This document shows positions 21,133 to 32,100 of a stretch of DNA of 64,000 bases, one piece after another. Numbering within the stretch: position 1 is the stretch's first letter; each line of letters starts with the position of its first letter. The notes under the pieces were generated by a model that was not told the origin of the DNA, searched no databases, and saw only the letters and a program-made list of their open reading frames with translations. The stretch is taken from positions 558,001 to 622,000 of the forward strand of contig OY727097.1 of NCBI GenBank assembly GCA_963402885.1, written 5' to 3'. The stretch comes from Antedon bifida (taxonomy: Eukaryota > Echinodermata > Crinoidea > Comatulida > Antedonidae). Position numbers and translations under genes: made by a program.

Positions 21133-24131
21133 GCTCAAATGCTGGAATAGCAAGATACAGACAATGTCTAACAGTATCAGAACAATGAGCATGGAAAAGC
21201 AGGCTAGATCGGATGAAGACATGATAGCCTTTTAGTTCCAGCTTCAAAAAGGTCATCTAGCGCTAAAAAAACAGATTTTAATTGCGCCATAAGGTTCTAT
21301 AAATTATAACACGCACAACCAGCAAATCATGTGTATTATTACTTGATGGAACCATTTGCTAAAGCAGTGAATTTTTATTGTGATTTTCCAAAAGTTGGCT
21401 GTCAGGGCTTAAGCGAACCACAGATGATCAAGCATTATTCTGTTCAGGCCTATTGTGATCAAATACAAAATGCTTCCATTTATATAATGTAGAATGCATC
21501 ATGCATTCCTCTGACCGTGACAGGAAAGTATCTGGCTCGTGCTTCATAAAGTTTTTTCCCGAAATTGCGGCAGAGCTTAAATATAAAATGTAACATTGTA
21601 TTACTGTATATTTAATTAATTCTCAGTATATGTCGGTTTTTATGCCTGTAAATATATATATATATAATAATGAGTAATGTGTTGGGCCATTGTGTAGCGG
21701 AGCATAAACAGTATATTATTGTTGCTGAATCAAATATACTTAAGAATTTGTCTGCCAACTTATCAATAATGGTGCTCAACACACGGGTTTTAGCCTAAAA
21801 TGTTTACATTTTGTAGCTGTATGTTAGTTTCAATCCAATGTATACTCTAATTTGTATGTCTACAACATTGAAACATTTGATAAGTTATGAGTTATAACTG
21901 AAAATCTTTTAAAAATATGTTTTTGCTTTATACACATTTTATTTATCTTTTTTATTAGATGCCAGTATTATTTTTTTAAATATAGTATTTATAAGTCATT
22001 ATTAACATTTGTTGCGAATAGGGTTGATTTAAAATTAATTTGATTACATGATTGTGATTTAATAATAATAATTTTGAACAAATTGTACATTGAGTGTTGT
22101 ATATAATAAACTGCTTTATAGTTTACATAATTTAAATGAGTATTTCCCCAAACAAACCTCCCCTAAATAAATTCCTGTCCTGATTGGATGATTGTGGGTC
22201 ACATGGCGTGCAATAGTACGCACTATATAAGCTTTCATTTAAACATTTTGCATGTGATACCATAAGATGCATCATCCTACCCCCAAACTTAGGCTAAATC
22301 TGGACACAAGACTTTTCCCCCAAATTTCATGGCAGGCCTCTTTAGGACAAATAGTCAAGCAAATACAGTATATCTGCTCCTTCGCTTTCTTTTTGCTATC
22401 TTAATAATAAATCTACTACTCATTTAATAATAATAATGTTTAATTTATATAGCGCAAAATGGAGGGTGCCTCTAAGCGCTGAACAATCAACAGAAAATAT
22501 AAAAAGCACAACAATTATTCAAATGTCTTTTAAAAAATCATTTCAAGAATTCTTGTCTTTCATTTTTCTTATAATTTCAAATTATCCAATTTAAATTAGT
22601 TCCTAGACATCTGTGTGGTTGAAAATTGATAATTACTCGTAGAAAAAACAGTGAAATATATTTGATACAAATATTCAAGCAATTTAAATGCAAATAATCA
22701 ATTATGTTTCTAAAAATATTTTAAAATGTTATGTAAATTCCTTGAATTGAGTGATTTACACATCCTGTGCAAAGATGTAAGTTATTTTAAACGTTAAATT
22801 AGGTAACAATTTCAAGATTTTCTTTAATTTTATGCTGTAGATATTCTATCCATCTATGTACATTTTTATATGGCTCCTTACAAAGAACTAACAACACTAG
22901 CATTATTAATTAAAAAGAAAAGTCAGATATTCCTTTCCTCCCAGCTTTTTCCGAATTTAAATGAATATAAATAAATTGCAGATAAATATTATTAATGAAC
23001 TTATGGAACGCAACACCAATTTTCTAGTATTGTATTTTAAGTTTTTAAAAATTGTATCTAAATATTTTAATATGTTAAGCTAAGAATGATTTATTGTATA
23101 ATTTGAGTATTAAATAGTTGCTATGTTAATGTATAGCTCTATCAAAAGGGATTAATTATAGTCAAAGGCAGGTGCTGGTCACTAATGTGGTATTAGTAGG
23201 GACAACTTCATGGTATTAGTAAACAATAATAAAGAATAAAAAATAATTATTACAAGTTATACATAATTGCTTTATCGTTTTGTACATTTTTATTTTGATA
23301 AACTATTATTAATTTCACGTTACTAGTATTTCACATTTTGAAGAAAGTTACCAAGCATTTTATTTTAAAACAAGAATATACTTTTAAATGTTGAATATGA
23401 CCAAAATAAATGCCAAATCATTATGCAATTGTTATAATATTTTTTGTTAATTTTCAAAAGTTGATATTACTTAATGATGGTTGTACATTTTACATCGGTT
23501 AAAACAGTATTTATTTCCGAAAATAATGTTTAGTTTCTGTAGTAGTCACTGTACGGTATTTTGTAAATTTTGTACAACATTTGTAGGACATTCTAAAAAT
23601 GTTGTCAGTAGCGCTCTACTTATAAATCGGTTTTAGTTAAATGGTAATTTTTTACGAATTTGAAAATGATGATATTTTTAAGCGTTATTTCTTTTAATTA
23701 CAGTAGTAATATTTGTTGTTTCATTAGTACAGTATTGTTAATGTAAAAAATGCAATTTTAGTGAAGTTTCAGGTACATTTTAAATCAAGTAATTCAATAA
23801 ATGTGTTTTATATCTTAATTTACAAGCAATTGGTTTCTGTTTTATGAACCATTGAAAATTAATGCCAATATTACCAATATAAACTAGATTGTTCTATTAT
23901 TATTTTAGGGGTGTTGTTGATTATTTACTCATCAAAGGTTCCAATAATGTTGATTGCTTGTGTAATTTAAGGATTTTAACTTTTATATACAATGTATTGG
24001 TGAATTAGAAGCTAGATTTTTATTAATATTGGATGTTGGCTTTTATCAGCATTGTGTAATGTGACCTGAATAATGACATAATTTAACTATAAATGTAAAA
24101 TTTGTTAGTCTTAAAAATGCTACCAAATAAA
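21133..24131 (+). other. Probable 3' UTR of the myosin and downstream region
   Basis: AT-rich, no coding potential. Poly(A) signals AATAAA occur at 22105-22110, 23796-23801 and 24126-24131; which is used cannot be told. A GCGCT-family repeat lies at 22424-22487. A minus-strand AATAAA at 24172-24167 could serve the methyltransferase, so the convergent transcripts may nearly touch. Confidence 0.4.
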
Positions 24132-24290
24132 GAAAAGTAAATATAAAATATATCTTTGTTTTAATATTTATTTAAAAAATAATTTAAAATACACCATATT
24201 GTATTGAATATAATAATACTGTAATTAGTGAGTAATACTGAACATTTACATGAATAGGAAGCTTACAAGGAAAGATCTAGGAACATGTTA

Positions 24291-24329
24291 GTATCAGTAC
24301 CATATTTGGGCATATCACTACCATATTTG
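24291..24329 (-). mobile_element. MITE family fragment (copy 12)
   Basis: Only the internal unit ACCATATTTGGGCATATCAC and part of a second one remain. One perfect CArG box. Confidence 0.5.
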
Positions 24330-24413
24330 TGGTTTCTAAGTTCAGACGACAGTACATAAAAAGCTGTGAAAACACTTCATGCTCAAACTAGAAACAATGC
24401 AGTGCAAGAAATA

Positions 24414-24535
24414 ATGGTGCGGTTGTAGCAAGACAAGGGAACAATCTCCGCTCAAGCTACTGGGATGTCATTGGCCTCTGTGAAAAAGTAGTCAGTTTGA
24501 AACCTTACCAATAGTACTGGTGGCTACGGCCCTGC
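24414..24535 (+). mobile_element. hAT-like non-autonomous element, copy 2
   Basis: Shares order and sequence with 18081-18230 and ends in TACTGGTGGCTACGGCCCTG. The left end is more degraded. Lies between the 3' ends of the myosin and the methyltransferase. Confidence 0.5.
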
Positions 24536-24689
24536 GATGTCAAACCCCAAGTTAATATAAATACGAATTTACTAAAATTATTTAATTATGTGAATATCCC
24601 AAATAAATAAGTACTAAAATAAGAGCAGCCTTCAAATAAGTGCCACGCTGAAAATATACCCTGACCTGACCTTAAAGTAGTTAAGTATA

Positions 24690-27600
24690 TTAATTGGTGG
24701 TTAATGAATTCTTAATATACTGTTGAATCTTCTGTATGTCCTCTGGACTAGTTCTACAGCAGCCTCCTATACACTTAGCGCCTAACTGGATCCATTCAGG
24801 TACATAAGATTGCCAATCTGCAACTGCATTTTCACCAGTCCACCTAAAATGATAAAGTTAAACAATTCAGTATAGAATTCAAATGTGATATCAAATATAT
24901 GCATAGCCTAATTATATAAAAATTATACATTTAAGTTGAAACTTAATTACTATGTATGGAAACTAATAGGCACCAGCCTGAACTTATTCCATCAAGCATT
25001 AAGTGTAGCATAGTTAGCATGAACTTACCCGCATCCGGTCCAATTTTCCCTTGTGTTAGGGAACACAACAAATGGTTTTCCACTGCTTGCTCCCTGTGCA
25101 CTTTGCAAGAGGGGCGTAACGAAAGCAGGAGGGCAACAATTGATGCCAACAAATGAAAGGTTTGGACAAGTAGAGATGGCTGCAATCGCATCCCGGATTG
25201 ATTCACCATGACATGTTTCAGAACCATTCTGTAAACATTGAGAATTTCATTAATAGGGACATACAATTGTATAAGACTTAGTGACTGCAGCTTTACTAAA
25301 GCTCTGTCTACACTATCAAAATTTATGTGCCTATATATGGACAGGATGATGTCATATCACTACCGTATTTGGGCACATTACACTTTTTTTGTCAAACTTG
25401 TTTGATAGTATAGACAGAGCTTAATATAAGAATGTAGCTAAAAAAGTATAAGGGGTAGGTGTCCAAAACTTGATGGTAGGTGAAAGACAACCAGTACTTT
25501 CATTAAAATTGTTTGTGCTGGTGGTATGTTGAAATTAAACTTGGGTGGAAGAGCTTAAAATATTAGTCTTGGTGGTGGATGACCTTGAATGTGAGTGTCC
25601 CCGCCCACTACTACAATTACATGATTCAATGACACACCCAAATGGCATTATTTGTTAAATTCTGTGATACAGTGTGACATGTGACAGCTGTATCATTTAA
25701 CTTACCTTGCAGATAAAAGCATTGTATGGTATCATACTGTATGATACAGTGTCACAAATTGCATTATTTGTAAAAATTCTATGATACAGTGTGACATTCT
25801 ATGAGACTTTGTATGGTATCATACTGTATGATACAGTGTCATATGTGTCATACCACTTACCTTGCATGTGAAAGCAAGCCATCCAGTGACATCTGGAAAT
25901 TCTTGTAAAAGTGACACAATAGCCTCTGCCTCCTTGATGGCTGGTATAGTTTCAAAAGACATCATCTTAACACCAGACTTCAACAAAGCTTCAATCCTAC
26001 CTCTATGCCAATCTTTTAAATCCTTAAAAAGAAAGTAATATTTAGAAACAAGATATTAACTATAAATAAATCAATGTTTTATGGCTTTTAACCTGTCTTA
26101 CAGCAAAAATGATATTTTGACAAGACACTCCCATATAATAATAGGTCATACTTATATAGCGCATATAAGCAAGCTCTCAATGCGCTGTATATATAATGTA
26201 CTAGGAAGGATATCCACTCCTGGATGATCGATTACCCGCCCCAGAGTGTAAATTAAAACCTTCCCAGTACAATTCCAGTTATTTATGTATGGATGTGTTT
26301 AATAACAAAAATGCTGTTATAATAGATTTGTATAGTTACCTCTACTGTCATATCATCAACATAGTTGCCATGGTATTCTGACATGTTATGCTGGCAGGCT
26401 CCATATGGACCTATAGCACCTACTGCTATCGGTTTACATCTATCTACAAACAAAAAGATGAATCATAAAAAAAGATGAATAAAGTATTAGCTTTTTTTTT
26501 AGTTACAGAAAATACAAATTGTATGTTTTAGGCTTCAGAGTAATGTCTCTGAGAATGTACTTAATAACTGTTATTTGCTCCCAATTTCCTTGAATTCTAT
26601 GATCACAAACATGAGAACCTTTTCTGTTGTGCTGAAAGCTTGTTGGAATTTTCTAACTTAATCAAAATCAAATTGTACAGAACTGGATGATAATTTGAAT
26701 TCCACAAAACGACATATGTATAAACTTTGGTCACAGATAGTCACAAATCAAAAGCCCCCTAATATCTGGCCAGTATGATGAATGTGCATTAAGCTCTGTC
26801 TACACTATCAAACTAGTTTGAAAAAAAAAGTGTGATGTGCCTAAATATGGTAGTGATATGACATCATCAGGTCCATATTTGGGCACATCACATTGTTTGT
26901 CACATGAAGTTGATAGTGTAGACAGAGCTTTACCTTTAGTCTGAGCAGGTTGTAGTGATGACCAGAAGTCTTCAATTGCCTCCACAGCAATCTCACCACT
27001 TCGACTGATTAAGTTGAGTGCTTCAGTTTTAGACAAACCAGCATGAGAAACAAACCCTTCTACAGAGGCCTTGCAATTTAGAAAATATAACACCAAGAAA
27101 TAATACCAGTAGTATTCTACTAATCTATTAAAGCTCTATTCGCACTGAGCCCAGATTGTGGTCTGTTCACAATGAGCCCAGATTGTGGTCTGTTCACACT
27201 GAGTCTGAGTGGATGGTGGCCGAAAGAAAAATTGTGGAAAATGGGTGTAATATTTAACAATAGAATAGAACCGTTTTGGATTTTGTATAAAATGTATGTA
27301 TATGAAAAAGTAGAGTTTTCTCCAGCTACCAGGACCAAATCTGGACTTCAGAATGAAATAGTGTGAACTTGTAGAATAAATTAATTAGTTTTTGTTTTAG
27401 CAACCTTCATTTCTTACCTGGTAGGTACTTGTCTCGATAAAATCACAACCTGCTTCTAAGAAACTAAGGGAAAAAAAACATATTAATTTAGAGAAACTAC
27501 ATTGCACTAGTATACAGAGTTGATGCTTTTTATGATTTGTTTGGGTTTTCACTGTTTTCACATTTAACTTTATAATATGGATTAAAAAATACCTTTTATG

Positions 27601-27970
27601 GATATCTTTGAGGACATCTTGATTGGAAATCAATAACCTAGCATTCCAAAGAGGGTCAGTCTGAAAAAAAAAATATGATAACAATCTTTTTCTAGAGTGT
27701 ATAAAGTTTTCCTAGGTGGTGTAGATATGGAAACTTAGGTTGGGAAAATGGCTGCATTTAAAAATAAGCGAAGTGACCTCAATAATAGTACAAATGAATT
27801 ATAGGTGGATTATAATAAGTAATAAAGTATACTAAACAATATATAAGTTTATTTCTTTTAATAAAATGGGTGAAAATTAAGCTAGTAATAATGACTTCTT
27901 ATACATCTATTTCAAATCCTCTTTTGGAACATTCAGAGCCAAGACCACCATCTAAAAGCTTAATATCCAT
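24690..27970 (-). CDS. Homocysteine S-methyltransferase (MmuM/plant HMT type), complete
   Basis: Transfers a methyl group, probably from S-methylmethionine or S-adenosylmethionine, to homocysteine to give methionine; cytosolic, zinc-dependent. Exons from 5': 27970-27905, 27660-27593, 27463-27418, 27069-26934, 26443-26340, 26022-25861, 25228-25029, 24843-24690. All phases fit; total 936 bp, 311 residues, normal for the family and shorter than BHMT (about 400). Motifs: N-terminal LLDGGLGSE, FIETSTYQ, GAIGPYGAC, SFETIPAI, and the zinc ligands in GINCC and GGCC (NCCPP; CIGGCCRTSPEDI). The start ATG follows an acceptor-like TTTGCAG, so a non-coding 5' exon is likely. The fourth exon's donor is formed by a MITE end. 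Methyl donor not determinable from sequence. Confidence 0.93.
25301..25422 (-). mobile_element. MITE family copy 7 (internally shortened)
   Basis: Both termini present, 122 bp, with an internal deletion after the left terminal repeat. No perfect CArG box remains. In a methyltransferase intron. Confidence 0.8.
25700..25876. repeat. Local duplication including a splice-donor region
   Basis: 25724-25754 and 25811-25841 are identical over 31 bp (GTATGGTATCATACTGTATG...). The 22-bp sequence spanning the donor of exon 26022-25861 (25855-25876) recurs at 25700-25721 with three changes, giving a second donor-like site on the minus strand. Confidence 0.6.
26138..26265 (+). repeat. Dispersed repeat, 'GCGCT' family, longest copy
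   Basis: Starts with (AAT)n, then TTATATAGCGC, CAAGCTCTCAATGCGCTGTA, and continues into GATCGATTACCCGCCCC. Shares its first part with 2063-2125. Intronic. Confidence 0.5.
26791..26930 (+). mobile_element. MITE family copy 8 forming a splice donor
   Basis: 140 bp with both terminal repeats. The right-hand flank is TA (26931-26932), then C at 26933. Read on the minus strand, the methyltransferase exon ends at 26934 and the intron begins G-TA-AAGC: one host base, the target TA, then the MITE terminal repeat. One perfect CArG box. Confidence 0.85.
27135..27200 (+). repeat. Short tandem duplication
   Basis: TGAGCCCAGATTGTGGTCTG occurs twice, about 30 bp apart, followed by a third partial start (TGAGTCTGAG). 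Located in a methyltransferase intron. Confidence 0.6.
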
Positions 27971-29120
27971 CTGCAAATGAAAAGATTAAATTAATCAATA
28001 ATAATAATATATCGATTATCGGTTGTAAAATAATTAAATGGAATTCACAAAAATAGTTAAAACTTAATAAAAGTAATGTTCAAATCAAATACCAATGTGT
28101 TTCTGATTAAAATGTAACATAATAATATATAAATCATATACTGTATTTGATGGCAAATTGCTGGCACCCGTGATTTGGCAGCTTCACTTATATTAGTGTA
28201 GTGCTCTGCAGCCTAGCTAGTTAGTAGTCTAGTAGTAGTAGTAGTAGTAGTAGTAGCAGGCCTAAAACTAGCAGTAGCCTAGCTAGCTAGGGGCCTAATT
28301 ATAGTTAAGCTGTCCTATCTACTTACTAGAACTAGCCTTTTTTGCCTCTAGGCAGTACGGTATAGCTATGGCATCATATAGCTTTAAAGCAAATGATTAT
28401 TTTTACTGATTTTCAATTAATTAAAAAATACATACCGCTAATAATGACCGAACTCAAAATAACAAACACATGTTTACCATGTACGCCACCAACGTTAAGC
28501 AAGTACTTTTATTTATCTTAGATGAATTAAATGCGTTTTCCCCACCTGAAAACTTTAATTTATTAAATAATTTTACCTATTGAAAAAAAATAAAAATGAA
28601 ATTACTTTAACTGCTGTGTGAAAATGAAATGTTCTTTTGTTCAACACATATTGTAGGACAACAAAAGAGGTTCTTTATTTATATTTTAACAGATAATACA
28701 ATAAAACAATAGAGGGAGTAAGTGTAGAACTCACAACGCCAGCTTAATGACAGAGGGACTTCATTATGGTATTGATTTCGAGCAGGCGAGAGCGCGACAG
28801 AACATTTCGAGTGTGGGGGAATAGCTATGTTTACCGGGTAGCAAATTGACGGAATGTTATCGGATTCGTCTTGGAATTTACTTACTTTCTTTTAGTTGGA
28901 GGGATGAATATTTAATGCTTCATTGTTTCAAGATTCCTGGATATTTTATGTTTGTCGGGAGTATTATTAAACCATTGGAGAATTGACCTATTTACAGAAA
29001 TTTAAATCTCGCAAACAAAGAGAGAGAAGAAAGTCGCTAAGCTTAGCCTAGCTAGGATAAGTTCACAACTGGGCTGCCTTGTGTACGGTCGCGGGTAGAA
29101 CGTTTGTTTATACAGTCACA
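27971..29120. promoter_or_regulatory. Divergent promoter region between methyltransferase and glypican
   Basis: 1.15 kb separates the two start codons. It contains a (TAG)n microsatellite at 28228-28256 and a locally CpG-richer segment near 28735-28870 (TTCGAGCAGGCGAGAGCGCG), unusual in this AT-rich window. Both genes' 5' UTRs and start sites should lie here. No TATA box was identified with confidence. Confidence 0.5.
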
Positions 29121-32100
29121 ATGGTGTTTTCGGCTTCTAGGACCCAACCATGTACATATGGATATCTATTTGTAATTTTAACTGTTTTTATTAATTTAAT
29201 AGTAACGGTACAAAGTGATGCCGGCTGTGACATTATCAGGAATATATATGATCGAAAGGGTTTAAATTTGAAAGATGTTCCAACCATGGCATTACCAGGT
29301 AAGTTAAATATTGTTAAATGAATTCCCATTGACATTATATGTATGTTTTCACCAAAACGTTGAAATTCATGATTAATGAAAAAATTGACATAATAATAAT
29401 ACAATATTGTATTAATTATGCATTGTAAAGGCCTACATTTTTAATGATAAAGTAAGTACTATGTAGTTGTTCACAGGTAAAATTCTAACTTAGCAATTCG
29501 TAGCAAGAGGTATGCAAGTACTCTTGTACTGTATACAGTAAACTATAAGTTAGTATTTTTTACCACTAGGGGCTACTAAGGATTAGTTTGGGATGATCCA
29601 TAGTTTTAAATGTTTTTTATTTTTTAATGATCTTACAGGTATGATTAGAATAAAAAGATATTTTAAATTTACTGATCAATCAAACTGATAACATCTTTAG
29701 ATTAAATGATGAGCATGCATATCTAAAATTAATAAATTTTTAAATACAGTATTTTAAGAAAACTGATGACTCATTTGACGAACATATTGATGTTGAAAGT
29801 TCTTAGTTTCTGCTTAACAACTTGATAAATGTTTAATTGTTATAGGATGAGGCGTTATTTAGGGTCTATTATCATGTCTATTCACTCCCTCTTAATCCTC
29901 TTTACTGACATTCATAGAAAATGACTGTACTCCCTGTTGCATGTGAGAAGTTAGTTATCAGCAAAGATCTTTTGTTTCACCAACATTTGTGAAGAAGACT
30001 TAAGTAGCTTTTAAGCGCAAGGACAATGAATGGGGAAATAAAGCTTAGTGACTTATTTTAAGACATTCTTAAGACTTTCGATTCACGGCCAGAGGTGTGA
30101 AAATATTGTCCCTACTGGTATTATGATAATAAAGGATTGAACATGAGTAATTCAAAGTATTTTTAGAAAATTAAAATTTATATCAAAGTTTAAAATATTA
30201 TCATTTTTCTATCTTCGATGTCATCTTGTTTTAATGAATTAAATTTTTTATTTAATGTAGTTTTTATTAAGATTTAAAACCAGCCTGTTAGTGGCGATGA
30301 TTCACTGTTGATCTAGAATTAAATAAAATAAATAAATTAAACTTACTGCTAATGCCATATTGTCTCTAAAAAATAACTGTCTTACCATTTACAGTACAAA
30401 ATACAGTACAGTAATATCTACTGAATTATTAACAGTACTACAAGATATTGCAAACTGCCAATCAAATGTCTATAAACTGATAAATGTCAATGAATGTATT
30501 GTAGTAGTTTTTTTTTGTAAAATCAATAATTCAGATGATCTTGAACTCTGGTTGCCATTTACAATCTCAAAACACAACCTTGGTATAAACTATAAGTACA
30601 GACTTAATTACAGTTTGTCCATGGATAATAATATTTGCTGAATCTTTTTTTAATATTATAATGTAATAACTTTAAAAAAAATTAAATTCAGTGCTACAGT
30701 AGAAAGTAACTAATTTAAAAAAATGGAATTTTAAACAAGCAAAATTCTAAGAAAAATCTACTAGAAAATTGCTAGTTTGCGACAGTGAATTTCGAGCCCT
30801 AAATTTTAAAGCGGAAATTCCAGTTATACAATTTATAGTCCAATTATTGAATTTCATATATTAATATTTTGTTCCATTAAAATAATTTACAAAATATATA
30901 ATCCTCTGTAAAAAATAAATGCTAATGCATGGTAAACAACCTTTTTTTAGAAACCTGTTTGACAAATCCTTTAAAAGCACCATCAATATCACTTACTGTA
31001 CTGCTATTACATGCAACGATATAGTTATTGCTGCTTTGGTAAATACATTGCCCAAAGATAATTTTAATTTGTTTTCTGCCATTTTAAATTTTTACTTCGT
31101 TTTTTAAGATAAATTGGTAAAATCAATACAAAAAGAGACAGTAAATCAAAATAATTGTTGAACTATGATTGAAAAAATGTTCATCTGGTTTTGAATATCC
31201 ATGAGTTACAGTAGTAGTTCTTTTTGCAAAGGCAAAAATTAGCGAAACTGTCAAACAGATTAGTTCGCTAATTTTTTTGGTTTTTGCAAAAAGAACTTTT
31301 AACTCAAATGTTGAACTACAGTAGTTCCAGTCCAGTTCAAATTTTCCAATTTGTTCCAACTCCAGAAATTGAATTTGAAATCTATTTATTTTACAGGAGA
31401 ACACAAAAGTACTTGTGGAACAGGGTTCTCATGTTGTACAGCAGACATGGAATATAAATTAACAGAAAAAGCTGAGGACGAGTTTAAAGCAAATCTGTAT
31501 GAAGCCAGCTTTCTTGTACGAGATAGTTATGTCTCAAAATCAGAAAAATTTGATGGTAAGTTTCCAATATTACTGTACAATGTTTACAGACATAAACAGT
31601 TTTACGGCCACAGTGCTTACTGACTTTGCTTAATACTGTATTGAAGTCTCTAAACTACACTACTATAGGCTCAAGATGGGCTAAAAAAGTATTTACATGA
31701 AAGATCTAAATAAAGTGTAAATTGTATAGAAAGAAATTTAGACTGAAAGCCCATTGACCTCTGACCAGAGTATCATTAGAATTACAGTACATGCTTACTG
31801 TACTACAACTGTATTGTACTTTAAAACAACTGTAACAGTACATTGCAAACAATTGCTATGCTTGTTATTATTTTACTAGTATCGTCATCATCATCATCCG
31901 ATACATAGATACTGTACGTACCTTACTTCCTAACAGATGTTACAATGCCGCCTCTAGGAACCAATGAACATGAAACAACCTCTTTATGTTGGGGTAGTCA
32001 GTGGAAAATTGCTTCAGACTGCATAATACAAACTGGCTACATTTCAGAATTAGAAAATACTATGTAAATATGCGAAAGAATAATATTTAGCCGCAACATA

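Noticed and set aside
29079-29120. In-frame extension upstream of the glypican ATG
   Set aside because: It would start at a TTG; the ATG at 29121 gives a good signal peptide and is the first in frame.
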